Part shown: positions 1 to 7,588 of the stretch, piece by piece | Numbering within the stretch: the stretch's first letter is position 1 | How the letters are laid out: each line of letters opens with the position of its first letter | From: a virus | IMG/VR virus record: IMGVR_UViG_3300035698_034732 | Span: 1 to 21,494 of that record | DNA length: 21,494 bases | Reading direction: 5' to 3' (one strand) | Notes under the pieces: model-generated | Database searches by the model: none | What the model was told of the DNA's origin: nothing | Seen by the model: only the letters and a program-made list of their open reading frames with translations | Translations under genes and position numbers: made by a program

Positions 1-159
1 ATCTTCCTTTTTTCTAATCTCGTTAAATTTATCAGTACCAAATATTATTATATAATCAGATACAACATCATAATCTTTCACTAATTGTTTAGAAAACATT
101 TTCAACAACTTTTTTCTAAAAGCTCCTGGGAGACGATCTTTTAACTTATTGGTTCTCAT
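1..159 (-). CDS. Hypothetical protein, C-terminal part cut by window edge
   Basis: An open frame of 53 codons begins with ATG at 159 and is still open at base 1, so only the N-terminus is visible. The start is supported by a GAGGAG ribosome site four bases upstream and by a 14-base overlap with the gene before it, the usual arrangement in this window. The visible peptide starts MRTNKLKDRLPGAF and is rich in Lys and Arg near its N-terminus, followed by a hydrophobic stretch with DYIIIFG. I do not recognise a family. Confidence that it is a gene rests on ribosome site, frame and packing. Confidence 0.6.
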   Translation of the reverse strand, partial: MRTNKLKDRLPGAFRKKLLKMFSKQLVKDYDVVSDYIIIFGTDKFNEIRKKED

Positions 160-664
160 CTTTCTCCTCTAACAGATTATGCATTTCAGTTTCAAAATTT
201 GCTATAGTATCTTTTATTGCAGATACTCTCACTGTATCCACATCTATCTTTTTAACAGCGTTGGTAGCATATTGAAGCGCCTTAACACTGGTTCTCCATT
301 TATCTACTGTTTTAAAAAAGGTACCCAACATGAAATCTGGTGTTACCCCACCTTCTTTATCTTGCTCTATATAGCAATCTCTAATAAAGGTTATAATACT
401 CCCTAAAATCTCAGCACACTCCTCACTACCCATGTTACACTCATGTTTATCTTCAGAAGTACTTAATATGTTTAAATAGAAAAGATTTATTTTAAACTCA
501 TAACTACACTTAATGCACTCACAGGTATCTACATAACACCCTTCTTCTGAATTATAATCAAACTCTGTAAGACGAAACTGAGACTTCCCATCTTTTGCCC
601 AGAATGCACTACAGTTAGGACATTTTTTATCATTCAAATCATTAGCATTTATAATAGTTAACAT
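146..664 (-). CDS. Hypothetical protein with N-terminal zinc-ribbon-like cysteines
   Basis: This 172-residue protein has two CxxC pairs near its N-terminus (CPNC at about residue 15 and CIKC at about residue 50), spaced as in a zinc ribbon, followed by a mostly helical region ending in a Glu/Lys-rich tail. Two further cysteine clusters (HECNMGSEEC) occur near residue 75. The ATG overlaps the stop of the preceding gene by one base (TAATG) and has an AGAGGGG ribosome site, which fits translational coupling. Nothing identifies a reaction. A role in nucleic-acid or protein binding through the ribbon is inference only. Confidence 0.7.
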   Translation of the reverse strand: MLTIINANDLNDKKCPNCSAFWAKDGKSQFRLTEFDYNSEEGCYVDTCECIKCSYEFKINLFYLNILSTSEDKHECNMGSEECAEILGSIITFIRDCYIEQDKEGGVTPDFMLGTFFKTVDKWRTSVKALQYATNAVKKIDVDTVRVSAIKDTIANFETEMHNLLEEKDENQ

Positions 665-831
665 TATACCCCTCTTGTTTTTAACTGAGTATACACAATA
701 CCTGCCTCATCTGCCCGAACCTTTCTTAGAAAAACACCTCGATCTTTACTAATGTCCTTAACTACTATAAATCTTTTATTTCCTTTATAGCCGGATTTCT
801 TCCGTAGTTCTTTCATTCGTTTCCCACTCAC
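664..831 (-). CDS. Small basic hypothetical protein, GTG start
   Basis: A 55-residue, strongly basic protein. I chose the GTG at 831 because GGGAGG lies five bases upstream of it and because the GTG overlaps the stop of the preceding 33-residue gene as GTGA. A longer frame beginning with TTG at 855 would place its start upstream of that ribosome site and is less likely. An internal ATG at 816 has only a weak site. The sequence has many Lys and Arg residues (KRMKELRKKSGYKGNKR) and no cysteines. I recognise no family. Confidence 0.6.
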   Translation of the reverse strand: MSGKRMKELRKKSGYKGNKRFIVVKDISKDRGVFLRKVRADEAGIVYTQLKTRGV

Positions 832-929
832 TTTATCCTCCCACATTTTTGACAAAAGGATTTAGGTGGTTTATTTTTCTTATATCTAATCCTTACTTTT
901 TGGCACCCACAACTACACCTGTTCTTCAT
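828..929 (-). CDS. 33-residue zinc-ribbon-like microprotein
   Basis: A very short gene: ATG at 929, stop TGA at 828-830, 33 residues. It has an excellent ribosome site, GGAGG five bases before the ATG, and it overlaps both neighbours: 17 bases with the gene upstream and four bases (GTGA) with the gene downstream. The peptide begins MKNRCSCGCQKVRIRYKK and ends with FCQKCGRIK, so the cysteines form CxCxC then CxxC around a basic linker. This looks like a minimal zinc-binding knuckle. Small zinc-ribbon proteins of this kind are common in phage genomes, usually without known function. The ribosome site, the cysteine pairing and the overlaps make it more than a chance frame. Confidence 0.7.
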   Translation of the reverse strand: MKNRCSCGCQKVRIRYKKNKPPKSFCQKCGRIK

Positions 930-1119
930 TATTACCTCCTCTATTATTTATCCCAAAAAGACTATTAAGATGCATTATTGCATCCCTCTCTGGTTCAACA
1001 TCTAAATCCTCTTCAAAGTGCCCAAAAAATAGTTTTTTGAGAATAATCTTTCTCTTCCTCTTTTGCCCCTCTTTTAAAAACTCTCTTACTAATTCATTAC
1101 TTGTTTGTGTATTTTTCAT
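913..1119 (-). CDS. Small charged hypothetical protein
   Basis: A 68-residue protein with a basic middle (EGQKRKRKIILKK) and an acidic stretch (HFEEDLDVEPERD). The start ATG at 1119 has GAGGG four bases upstream, and the gene follows the exonuclease gene after six bases. Its end overlaps the start of the 33-residue zinc protein, and its last codons carry that gene's ribosome site. No recognised domain; probably helical and soluble. Confidence 0.65.
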   Translation of the reverse strand: MKNTQTSNELVREFLKEGQKRKRKIILKKLFFGHFEEDLDVEPERDAIMHLNSLFGINNRGGNNEEQV

Positions 1120-1125
1120 ATACCC

Positions 1126-1692
1126 TCAAAATTGTATTTGCACACCTTTACCATCTATAACATAACCATAAAGACGAATAAAATCATATAACTTTTTAGT
1201 CATCCTTACATCATGTAAATTATACTCATATACCTCTTTCCATTTCCCATCTTTTATTAATTTAGGGGCATCTTTACCCTTTCCTGATTTTGCAACCCCT
1301 AATGTAGCATTTGAAACTGCACCAAGATTTATTGATCCATTGAGAACCTTCCACTTACCCCCTGCTACCTTGATAGCATCTTCTAAAGTATCTGCATCAT
1401 ACTTAGCCTTTAATATAGCAAGAAATATATCATAATCTTTCCAAGGCACTTCTGCATCACCTACTAATACTGTATTATCAAACCCAACACCATTGAAACT
1501 AATAACAATATTATCAGTAAGTCTTTCTATCAATTTATCTTTGTCTGTAGAAGCAAAAAATTCATATTTATCTTCATTATAACTATAAACAACACCTGTA
1601 CCAAATCCAAAACCATAAATATTTCCCCAGCCCCCTTCCACTTCATGATCAAGCCTAAGTGTTTCAACATCATAAACTAATCTCTCTTTCAT
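1126..1692 (-). CDS. DnaQ/RNase H-fold 3'-5' exonuclease-like protein
   Basis: A 188-residue protein with the three signatures of a DEDD exonuclease: ExoI as YDVETL (D8, E10), ExoII as SFNGVGFDN (D72) and ExoIII as YNLHDVRMTKKL (H160, D161). The arrangement resembles phage and YprB-like RNase H-fold exonucleases, here without any polymerase attached. Between ExoII and ExoIII is a region naming a substrate lobe (GKWKVLNGSINLG). Expected chemistry is metal-dependent hydrolysis of DNA or RNA from the 3' end; the substrate is not evident. It is the first gene after a 90-base gap containing a promoter-like element, and its ribosome site is GGGAG seven bases before ATG. Confidence 0.75.
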   Translation of the reverse strand: MKERLVYDVETLRLDHEVEGGWGNIYGFGFGTGVVYSYNEDKYEFFASTDKDKLIERLTDNIVISFNGVGFDNTVLVGDAEVPWKDYDIFLAILKAKYDADTLEDAIKVAGGKWKVLNGSINLGAVSNATLGVAKSGKGKDAPKLIKDGKWKEVYEYNLHDVRMTKKLYDFIRLYGYVIDGKGVQIQF

Positions 1693-1728
1693 CTGTATTC
1701 TCCCTACTTAATTATTACATCTTCATTA

Positions 1729-1760
1729 ATATAATAAGGAAAATATAAAAAAAAATTAAA
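1729..1760 (-). promoter_or_regulatory. Candidate phage promoter, copy B of a shared 32-base element
   Basis: Read on the minus strand this is TTTAATTTTTTT, ten AT-rich bases, then CTTATTATAT. The same two blocks at exactly the same spacing recur at 10571-10602, and these are the only two gaps over about 40 bases in the window. It ends 36 bases before the exonuclease ATG. The remainder of the 1693-1782 gap is AT-rich and holds no convincing gene. The function is inferred from conservation and position. Confidence 0.5.
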
Positions 1761-1782
1761 ATTATATCTCCTTTATTATGTA

Positions 1783-1992
1783 TTACTTTTTTAATAAAAC
1801 CAATACATGGCGACTGCTTCCACCCTGATGTTTAGGATCCTTCCAATGAGTCTCTGGTATATAACTGTCCTCAGAAGACCTAAATTTTACCTTTCTCAAT
1901 GCACCACAGTTATTACACCATTGATAACCAATTTCTAGGGAAGGGTTAATTAACCACAAATCCTTTTGTAGATGTCTACACTTAACCTTCAA
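1783..1992 (-). CDS. Small CxxC zinc-binding protein, TTG start
   Basis: A 69-residue protein (MKVKCRHLQKDLWLINPSLE...) with a single early cysteine/histidine (CRH) and a CNNCG knuckle, a plausible four-ligand zinc site. The start is TTG at 1992, because AAAGGAG lies eight bases upstream. The in-frame ATGs at 2013 and 2028 lie upstream of that site and have poor ones of their own. The chosen start overlaps the preceding gene by 11 bases. The C-terminal half is polar and unrecognised (ETHWKDPKHQGGSSRH). Function unknown. Confidence 0.65.
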   Translation of the reverse strand: MKVKCRHLQKDLWLINPSLEIGYQWCNNCGALRKVKFRSSEDSYIPETHWKDPKHQGGSSRHVLVLLKK

Positions 1993-2374
1993 TTTTATTT
2001 GCTCCTTTATCATGCCAACTTCTAGCATCTTTCAACTTAACCTCTACTCTCATTATTAACTCATTTACAGTTGCTTCTGGGCGTTGATCATTCCACATCT
2101 TCCACAAAAACTTAAAATCTTCTTCTTCAACTTTCACTTCCTTTGTTTCTTTTACTTCCATTGCCTGCACAAAAGTTTCCCTTAATGAATATAAACGCCT
2201 CTGCTCTTGCATAGACAACCCATTTGTCTGTTTTGATACACGAATAACTGCACCAATACAAGCGTCTGTAAATAGTTTCTCTGCCGTCATTTCTGCAGGC
2301 AGACTTGCTAACCCTTCTAAATTAATTTCCATATTTACAATATAGGGTACTTGTTTTTTATCCTTTTTTGACAT
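1982..2374 (-). CDS. Hypothetical helical protein
   Basis: A 130-residue protein beginning MSKKDKKQVPYIVNMEINLE. The start at 2374 has GGAGG five bases upstream. An in-frame ATG four codons earlier overlaps that ribosome site and so cannot be the start. The N-terminal part looks beta-like (VPYIVNMEINLEG) and the rest mostly helical with charged residues, including VKETKEVKVEEEDFKFLW. There are no cysteine knuckles, unlike most of its neighbours. No family recognised; membership in the right-to-left operon is clear from the 11-base overlap with the next gene. Confidence 0.65.
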   Translation of the reverse strand: MSKKDKKQVPYIVNMEINLEGLASLPAEMTAEKLFTDACIGAVIRVSKQTNGLSMQEQRRLYSLRETFVQAMEVKETKEVKVEEEDFKFLWKMWNDQRPEATVNELIMRVEVKLKDARSWHDKGANKIEG

Positions 2375-2394
2375 TACAACCTCCATTTAATAAA

Positions 2395-2616
2395 TTATAC
2401 TGATGAAGCCCATACTAATAACCGTGCTTGGCAGATGCTTTTTGAACAAGCATGCTTAACTTCTTGTTGGGCTAAACAAAGAAGATCTTTACCAAACTCT
2501 ATGTGATAACCCTTGCACCCCACTCTCCAGCAGTTATTAACAAGATCTGCTACTATGTCCTTATTTCCACAAAAATCACAAACCACTTTTTCTCTATGTG
2601 CACCAATTATACTCAT
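2395..2616 (-). CDS. Small cysteine-rich protein
   Basis: A 73-residue protein with CDFCG near residue 13 and later single cysteines (CW, CKGYH, CLAQ, ACSKSIC), consistent with one zinc ribbon plus extra cysteines. I chose ATG at 2616: GGAGG stands eight bases upstream, while the longer frame would begin on a GTG that is part of the ribosome site itself. The ATG shares an ATGA overlap with the stop of the RuvC-like gene. Function unknown; it belongs to the run of small cysteine-knuckle proteins downstream of the recombination genes. Confidence 0.65.
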   Translation of the reverse strand: MSIIGAHREKVVCDFCGNKDIVADLVNNCWRVGCKGYHIEFGKDLLCLAQQEVKHACSKSICQARLLVWASSV

Positions 2617-3158
2617 GTATTCCACCTCCTATTAAATTCAGCAATTAATAATGCATCACACCTACCGTCTAATATCCCTCCCCGAGGTCCAGTTAACCTT
2701 ACTTTTGGAAACAAAGCTGAGGCAACTGCAAATGCTTTTTTCTTTGTATTTTTACCTTTACCATATATACCAAAATGCTGCTGCCAATCTTTAATTGTTA
2801 CTTCCTCAAACTTTATTCTATGGGTTGCTAATATACCGTGCCACAGACCTTTGCCATAACCGGTAGTATGCCCACTTTGACTACTCTGCTTAGGCATAGC
2901 AATTGTTTCTTCGATCATTACACGAACCTTAATAGGGGGGGTAGAAAAACCCATGGAGAAGTTATGTGCTTCCACTGAGAGAAGACTGTATTTTTCTAAT
3001 ATATCAACCATCTCCTCCTTCACAAATGTATTTCTTTCCTTACCCGCTATTTTTATAGTAGTAGTAGGGGTGTCATATAATACAGGCTCTTTATTACCTT
3101 CTAATACAGCAACAGCACCTTTTAATCCATTATCAATTCCTATATAAATATTATTCAT
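2613..3158 (-). CDS. RuvC-like Holliday-junction resolvase
   Basis: A 181-residue RNase H-fold nuclease. The N-terminus reads IYIGIDNGLKGAVAVL with D9 as first metal ligand; SVEAHNF supplies E63; and LDGRCDALLIAEF near the C-terminus supplies D164 and D168. This acidic set and the length match RuvC and its phage relatives, which cut four-way DNA junctions in a metal-dependent reaction. The start at 3158 has GGGAGG nine bases upstream and overlaps the preceding gene by eight bases; a longer frame to 3203 lacks a site. It follows the SbcD-SbcC gene and a zinc-finger gene, so a role in resolving recombination or replication intermediates before packaging fits. Substrate specificity is inferred from family only. 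Confidence 0.85.
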   Translation of the reverse strand: MNNIYIGIDNGLKGAVAVLEGNKEPVLYDTPTTTIKIAGKERNTFVKEEMVDILEKYSLLSVEAHNFSMGFSTPPIKVRVMIEETIAMPKQSSQSGHTTGYGKGLWHGILATHRIKFEEVTIKDWQQHFGIYGKGKNTKKKAFAVASALFPKVRLTGPRGGILDGRCDALLIAEFNRRWNT

Positions 3159-3486
3159 ATGACATTGCCTCCCTAGCAATAGACACAAATACAACATTCT
3201 CAAACGTCTCTACTACAATATCACCTTTACAAACAGAACAAGGGGTACTTGCATTAGAAAATGAGTGGGACAAATAACCTCTGCCCCCACAAGTAGAACA
3301 CTTAAATTTTACAGTTACCCTTTTCACAGAAAAAGTAGCATCAATGACACCTAATATCTTTCTTTGTATTGTTTTTCTCCCCGCACATTTTGAGCAAACA
3401 AGTGCAACATGAAAACCCGATTGCATAGTAAACACTTTACCTGAGCCAGCACAAACCTCACAAGTAGTAGTTATAATAAATTTCAT
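3151..3486 (-). CDS. DnaJ-type cysteine-rich zinc-finger protein
   Basis: A 111-residue protein carrying four CxxC knuckles in DnaJ style: CEVCAGSGK, CSKCAGRK, CSTCGGRGY and CSVCKGD. In DnaJ these pair to bind two zinc ions (first with fourth, second with third), and the same arrangement is possible here. There is no J domain and no C-terminal substrate domain, so this is a stand-alone zinc module. The start ATG overlaps the stop of the SbcD-SbcC gene (ATGA) and has GGAG nine bases upstream. Possible roles are protein binding or disulfide chemistry; neither is shown by the sequence. Confidence 0.75.
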   Translation of the reverse strand: MKFIITTTCEVCAGSGKVFTMQSGFHVALVCSKCAGRKTIQRKILGVIDATFSVKRVTVKFKCSTCGGRGYLSHSFSNASTPCSVCKGDIVVETFENVVFVSIAREAMSYE

Positions 3487-6400
3487 TCTATAACACTCCG
3501 TTTATTATTTTTCCTAATTATTATTTTTTGTACACCATGGCTCTCTAATACCATTCTTGTATCACCCCTATGGGTTGTTAAATATAGTTTCTGCTTTGTA
3601 GACTTTATCTTATTAATTAACATATCTATTATATATTGAGTATGTAATGCATCTAACTCATCTGTAACCTCATCCAAAATCAAAAAATCAAAACCTGTCT
3701 TCTTATTAGTAATCATTTCAGCAAGTGCTAAATTAAACAATACCGTAAACAACTTCTTCTCACCCCCACTATATGTAGTAATAGATCGTGCTACCCCTTC
3801 ATCTAGTATATCAATATTAAACTTATCCCCTTCAATATTAAGATCTACTTGGTAATAACTCATATCTATATCTGAAAGTTGTTTATTAACACAGCGCTCT
3901 ATAAATGGAATAACATTAACAAGCATCCTTACACGTATCCCATTCTGCCCAAATATCTTTTCTAATATCTTATTTCTTACATATTCTACACTAATTTGTT
4001 TTTCTTGTATTATTAAATCTTCCTCATCTTTCTCAAATTCTACAACTACTTTAGATTTAGCAGTGTAATCTGCCTTTTCTTGCACTAAATCATTAAGAAC
4101 TCTTTTATTCTTTATTTGATCACTCACTAATCTCTGATATTCTACTACATTAAAACCACTACTATTAATTTCAGCAACTTGCTTTTCACAATTTTCCATT
4201 TGTTTAGTATAAACAGATCTCTGCTCTTTTGAAGTATTACTCTTTTCTTCCATAGCCTCTTCCAACGATACAATTTCTATTTCTTTATTTTCTTTCCACC
4301 TATAAACATCTACCCAAACTTTATACTTCCTCACTTCATCTCTTAACCCACAAGCTATTGCTCCATATTTAATTTTAATAGACTTCTGTTCTTGCACGTT
4401 TCCAATTAAACCCATTATCTCTTGATCAATATTTTTCTTAGTAGTATCAAAATGATGCATACACTTATCAGAAATACTTTGCCCGCAATAAGGACACTCA
4501 GGATTTTCACCTATCTGAAGAGAATCTATTTTCCTAACAAGATCCTTCTTATTCTTTTCTTCTATAGACATTTTAGTATTGATACTAGATAATTCTTGCT
4601 TCGCAAATGCCTCTTTATCTATATTCTTATTTATACTAATCTCTAATTCTTCTATCATATTTTCAACATCTTCTAAAGTTTTAGTAAGGGGTAAATGAAT
4701 TGGAAGCTCTAAATCTTTTTTCACTATTTCCTCTTTGATCTCTTCTATTCGCCCACGCTTCTTTTCCACAAACTCCCTGTATGAAGATTTTAAAGATAGC
4801 CAACTTTCTCTAGCCCGATCATACTCATATTGCAATGTTTCCTTCTTATCAGCTAACTTCTTCTTTTCTTCTGCGGTTTTAATATCAATATCTATCTTAT
4901 CAAGAATCCTACGCCTACATTCTATTTGATGTTCAGCTTCAGTTATAAGCTTAATATATTCTTCTTTCGTTTTATATAATACTCTTTTATCCTGAATAAA
5001 CCTAATTCTATCCCTAACTAAAAGCAGTTCCTTCTCATTACTTTGTAACCTTTCTTTTCTAATTTTATCTAATACTTTATCCAATAAAATAAAATCAAGT
5101 GCACTGCCTATTAGATCCTTCCTACCTTTGTCCGTACCAAAAAGTAATCCATTCTTATCACCCTGACCTAGTACAATACTATTTCTCCAAATATCAAAAC
5201 TAATCCCAATAAGACCTGCAATCCATTCTATGTATAAAGTCCTATTCTTACTAATTTGTAGTTCATCATTTACCTTTACTGTAAAATCAGGTGCCTTACC
5301 CCGTTTTTTTTCTTTAAATATTTCTACAATATTACCATTACTTGTGCGAAACTTTAAGTAACAATAGCACACATCACAACCCAACCTAATAACACTATCC
5401 TTATCTTTTCCACTATCATCAATTGTCTTATCAAATAAAACCCAATTTAAAGCTTCAGGAAAAAAACTAGATTTACCCGCTCCATTACTATCTAATGGAT
5501 TTCCATTATTTATCCCTTCTATTAATATAATACCAGGATGGAAAGTTGAAAAATCTACCTCCGCCTTTTCATAAGAAAATAAATTCTCAAATTGTATTCT
5601 AAGCAACTCAATACCTGACCCATACTTATACTCAATTTTATCAATATCATAAATAAGTGCAATTGCTTCATCATACACTTTCTTATCTTTTATATCATTT
5701 TCTTTTATATAATCTTTAACAACATCCTCTACTGCCAAATCTAATTTAACACCATTAATAAATTTATTTTTATATTTATCCTGTATATAATCTGGTACCA
5801 CCCATGATGCTCCTAATTTATAAAGTTCTTCTATTTCTTCTCTTGCATTCTTCTGTTTAGTAGTAAGTTTAATTATCTTTCCTTTTGCTTCTCCTTCTAT
5901 TAAATCATCAGCGGAAGTAATATGAATAAATTTATTAGGACAACAAACAACTGGTGTGACTACAAGACTACCATTATCTTTTATTGTTACATCAAGAAAA
6001 TATTTATCTCTTCCTAATGATCGAAAATCCCGTGGATAAATACTACCACTGTAGTAAATACCGTTAGCAACCTTCTGCATAGTATGGAAATGATTTAATG
6101 CAATATAATTATAACGTAAACTTTGTAATTCTTTAATAGATACACTTTCCTGAGCAATAAACTCATTATCATATTTTGCTCCTATGATAGATTGATGAGT
6201 AAGTAAAACTTCTGCTTTGCTTCTATGTGTTCTTTTGTCTTTAAGTGCATCTACTGGATATCCCCAAGGAATTATATCTATATGTACATCAGAAAGGTCA
6301 AATGATTGGGGGGTAAAGAAAAAATGAAACCGATCTGGGTTTAGATAAGCCATATCCTGTAAACTAAACCATTTTCCGCAAGTATCATGATTACCACCAC

Positions 6401-6662
6401 AAATAATAAATTCTAATTCTTTGTATTCTGATACAATTTTAATGTATTCACTTCTAACCCGACTTGTTGGGTTATACCAATCAAATATATCACCACCATC
6501 TAAAATATACTTAATGTTTTTATCCACTGCATAATTACAAATAAATCTCTCAACTTCAAGTTGCTCTTCAAACCGCTCATTTAAACCTGTCTTTGGGTTT
6601 ATTCGTGAATATGGAAAATTGTTTGTAAAATGCTTATCTCCTGTGTGAATAAACCTAAGCAT
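3483..6662 (-). CDS. Fused SbcD (Mre11) nuclease and SbcC (Rad50) ATPase
   Basis: A single uninterrupted frame of 1059 residues joins two proteins that are normally separate (T4 gp47 and gp46). Residues 1 to about 240 are the Mre11/SbcD phosphoesterase: HTGDKHF (D9, H11), GGDIFD (D58), GGNHD (N91, H92), THQ (H156) and NHFH (H191, H193). From about 350 comes Rad50/SbcC: Walker A NGAGKSS (K397), Q-loop VLGQGDKNG, a long charged coiled coil (about 535-720), zinc hook CPYCG (C723, C726), a second coil to about 895, signature YSGGEKK (965-970) and Walker B FLILDEVTDELD (D997, E998). All catalytic residues seem intact. The start at 6662 has GGAGGGGATATC just before ATG; an upstream extension lacks a site. 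Expected role is ATP-driven end resection feeding RecA-dependent recombination. Confidence 0.93.
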   Translation of the reverse strand: MLRFIHTGDKHFTNNFPYSRINPKTGLNERFEEQLEVERFICNYAVDKNIKYILDGGDIFDWYNPTSRVRSEYIKIVSEYKELEFIICGGNHDTCGKWFSLQDMAYLNPDRFHFFFTPQSFDLSDVHIDIIPWGYPVDALKDKRTHRSKAEVLLTHQSIIGAKYDNEFIAQESVSIKELQSLRYNYIALNHFHTMQKVANGIYYSGSIYPRDFRSLGRDKYFLDVTIKDNGSLVVTPVVCCPNKFIHITSADDLIEGEAKGKIIKLTTKQKNAREEIEELYKLGASWVVPDYIQDKYKNKFINGVKLDLAVEDVVKDYIKENDIKDKKVYDEAIALIYDIDKIEYKYGSGIELLRIQFENLFSYEKAEVDFSTFHPGIILIEGINNGNPLDSNGAGKSSFFPEALNWVLFDKTIDDSGKDKDSVIRLGCDVCYCYLKFRTSNGNIVEIFKEKKRGKAPDFTVKVNDELQISKNRTLYIEWIAGLIGISFDIWRNSIVLGQGDKNGLLFGTDKGRKDLIGSALDFILLDKVLDKIRKERLQSNEKELLLVRDRIRFIQDKRVLYKTKEEYIKLITEAEHQIECRRRILDKIDIDIKTAEEKKKLADKKETLQYEYDRARESWLSLKSSYREFVEKKRGRIEEIKEEIVKKDLELPIHLPLTKTLEDVENMIEELEISINKNIDKEAFAKQELSSINTKMSIEEKNKKDLVRKIDSLQIGENPECPYCGQSISDKCMHHFDTTKKNIDQEIMGLIGNVQEQKSIKIKYGAIACGLRDEVRKYKVWVDVYRWKENKEIEIVSLEEAMEEKSNTSKEQRSVYTKQMENCEKQVAEINSSGFNVVEYQRLVSDQIKNKRVLNDLVQEKADYTAKSKVVVEFEKDEEDLIIQEKQISVEYVRNKILEKIFGQNGIRVRMLVNVIPFIERCVNKQLSDIDMSYYQVDLNIEGDKFNIDILDEGVARSITTYSGGEKKLFTVLFNLALAEMITNKKTGFDFLILDEVTDELDALHTQYIIDMLINKIKSTKQKLYLTTHRGDTRMVLESHGVQKIIIRKNNKRSVIE

Positions 6663-7362
6663 GATATCCCCTCCAAAGTTTAGCAATATGCTCAAACAAA
6701 TAATCATTATCAACACACTGCTGCTTACCATGAATTATATAAACATCACTAACTCTAAGTGGAGAAAGTGAATTACACACAAACTCATCATCTAAATACT
6801 TCCAATCTTGTAAAGGTATTGCTTGTAAAGCTTTTCTTTCAGCAAGAAGGCCCCAAATACCTGAACTGACTACTCTACCATCTTCATAATGACGCATAGC
6901 AACTTCACTCTTAGGCACGGAATAAGAAAAATCTATACCTAATGGAAGACTTGGGGAGTGTGTCTCCCTCTGGGTCTGAAGACATAAAGGAGAGATATAA
7001 AAATCATCTTCTAAGTACCATATAAAATCTTTAGTAAATGTATCAAACTGACCTTTACGAGTTTTACCAAAATCAACATTTCCGTTATCACAATAATTCC
7101 TCACTGACACTATCTTAACCTCAGTAAACAAAGAAAGAATAGATAATGTTTCAAAAACTTGGCTTCCTAAATTGGGTAAACCTGTATTACAAATAGTTAT
7201 GAGTCCTGGTAAGCATGTTTGCCCAAAAATTGACCAAAGAACTGCATTGAGGCCCTGTCTATTATTATGTGAAAGTATACTAGCCTCAATATTAATACCA
7301 ATAACCTTAATAATACCTTTAACTTCTTTTATTCCACTCATTAGTAACGCTTTATTTCCCAT
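6655..7362 (-). CDS. GT-A-fold glycosyltransferase-like protein
   Basis: A 235-residue protein resembling family-2-like glycosyltransferases. The N-terminus has a beta-strand then SHNNRQGLNAVLWSIFGQT (31-49), the usual nucleotide-sugar start. A DxD-like LEDDF motif occurs at about 117-121 after a hydrophobic strand (DFIWYLEDDF). A later SSGIWGLLAERKAL and LDDEF fit the acceptor side. No membrane segment or signal peptide is seen, so it should act in the cytoplasm. The start at 7362 overlaps the preceding gene by 11 bases and has AGGA about nine bases upstream. It lies between recA and the SbcD-SbcC gene and may modify DNA or a host or phage protein; the acceptor cannot be told. Alternatively it could be a non-catalytic relative. 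Confidence 0.6.
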   Translation of the reverse strand: MGNKALLMSGIKEVKGIIKVIGINIEASILSHNNRQGLNAVLWSIFGQTCLPGLITICNTGLPNLGSQVFETLSILSLFTEVKIVSVRNYCDNGNVDFGKTRKGQFDTFTKDFIWYLEDDFYISPLCLQTQRETHSPSLPLGIDFSYSVPKSEVAMRHYEDGRVVSSGIWGLLAERKALQAIPLQDWKYLDDEFVCNSLSPLRVSDVYIIHGKQQCVDNDYLFEHIAKLWRGYHA

Positions 7363-7588
7363 AATCTAATATCCTTTTCCAATTATTACTTATTGCATAG
7401 TTGCCACACATAGTTTTTATAACCTCTTTCTTTATACAATCACAACACATCCATACTGTTTGTTGATCTCTTATACTTAACTGCCCATCTTTCTTTATCT
7501 TATTTACTAACACCTGCTTTAATTTATCACTATAAAAATTCTTCTTCACACTACAAAATTCACAAGTAAAAGTAAAGTCTTTACGCAT
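7352..7588 (-). CDS. Small zinc-ribbon-like protein
   Basis: A 78-residue protein with CEFC near residue 9 and CCDC near residue 48, a standard two-knuckle zinc ribbon, plus a later lone cysteine (TMCGNY). ATG at 7588 sits inside the end of recA with GGAG ten bases upstream. A TTG two codons earlier is also possible at a four-base spacing. Function unknown. It is translationally linked to recA by an eight-base overlap and to the glycosyltransferase-like gene by 11 bases. Confidence 0.65.
   Translation of the reverse strand: MRKDFTFTCEFCSVKKNFYSDKLKQVLVNKIKKDGQLSIRDQQTVWMCCDCIKKEVIKTMCGNYAISNNWKRILDYGK

Noticed and set aside
1740-1782. Intrinsic terminator after the 1783-1992 gene
   Set aside because: An AT-rich hairpin with a T run can be drawn, but the stem is weak and the T run belongs to the element shared with 10571-10602, which lacks such a stem. 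I favour a promoter-like role.
6663-6731. Longer N-terminus for the SbcD-SbcC protein with a hydrophobic stretch
   Set aside because: The extension overlaps the glycosyltransferase-like gene, lacks a ribosome site, and would put a membrane-like segment on a cytoplasmic nuclease. GGAGGGG just before ATG at 6662 marks the start.
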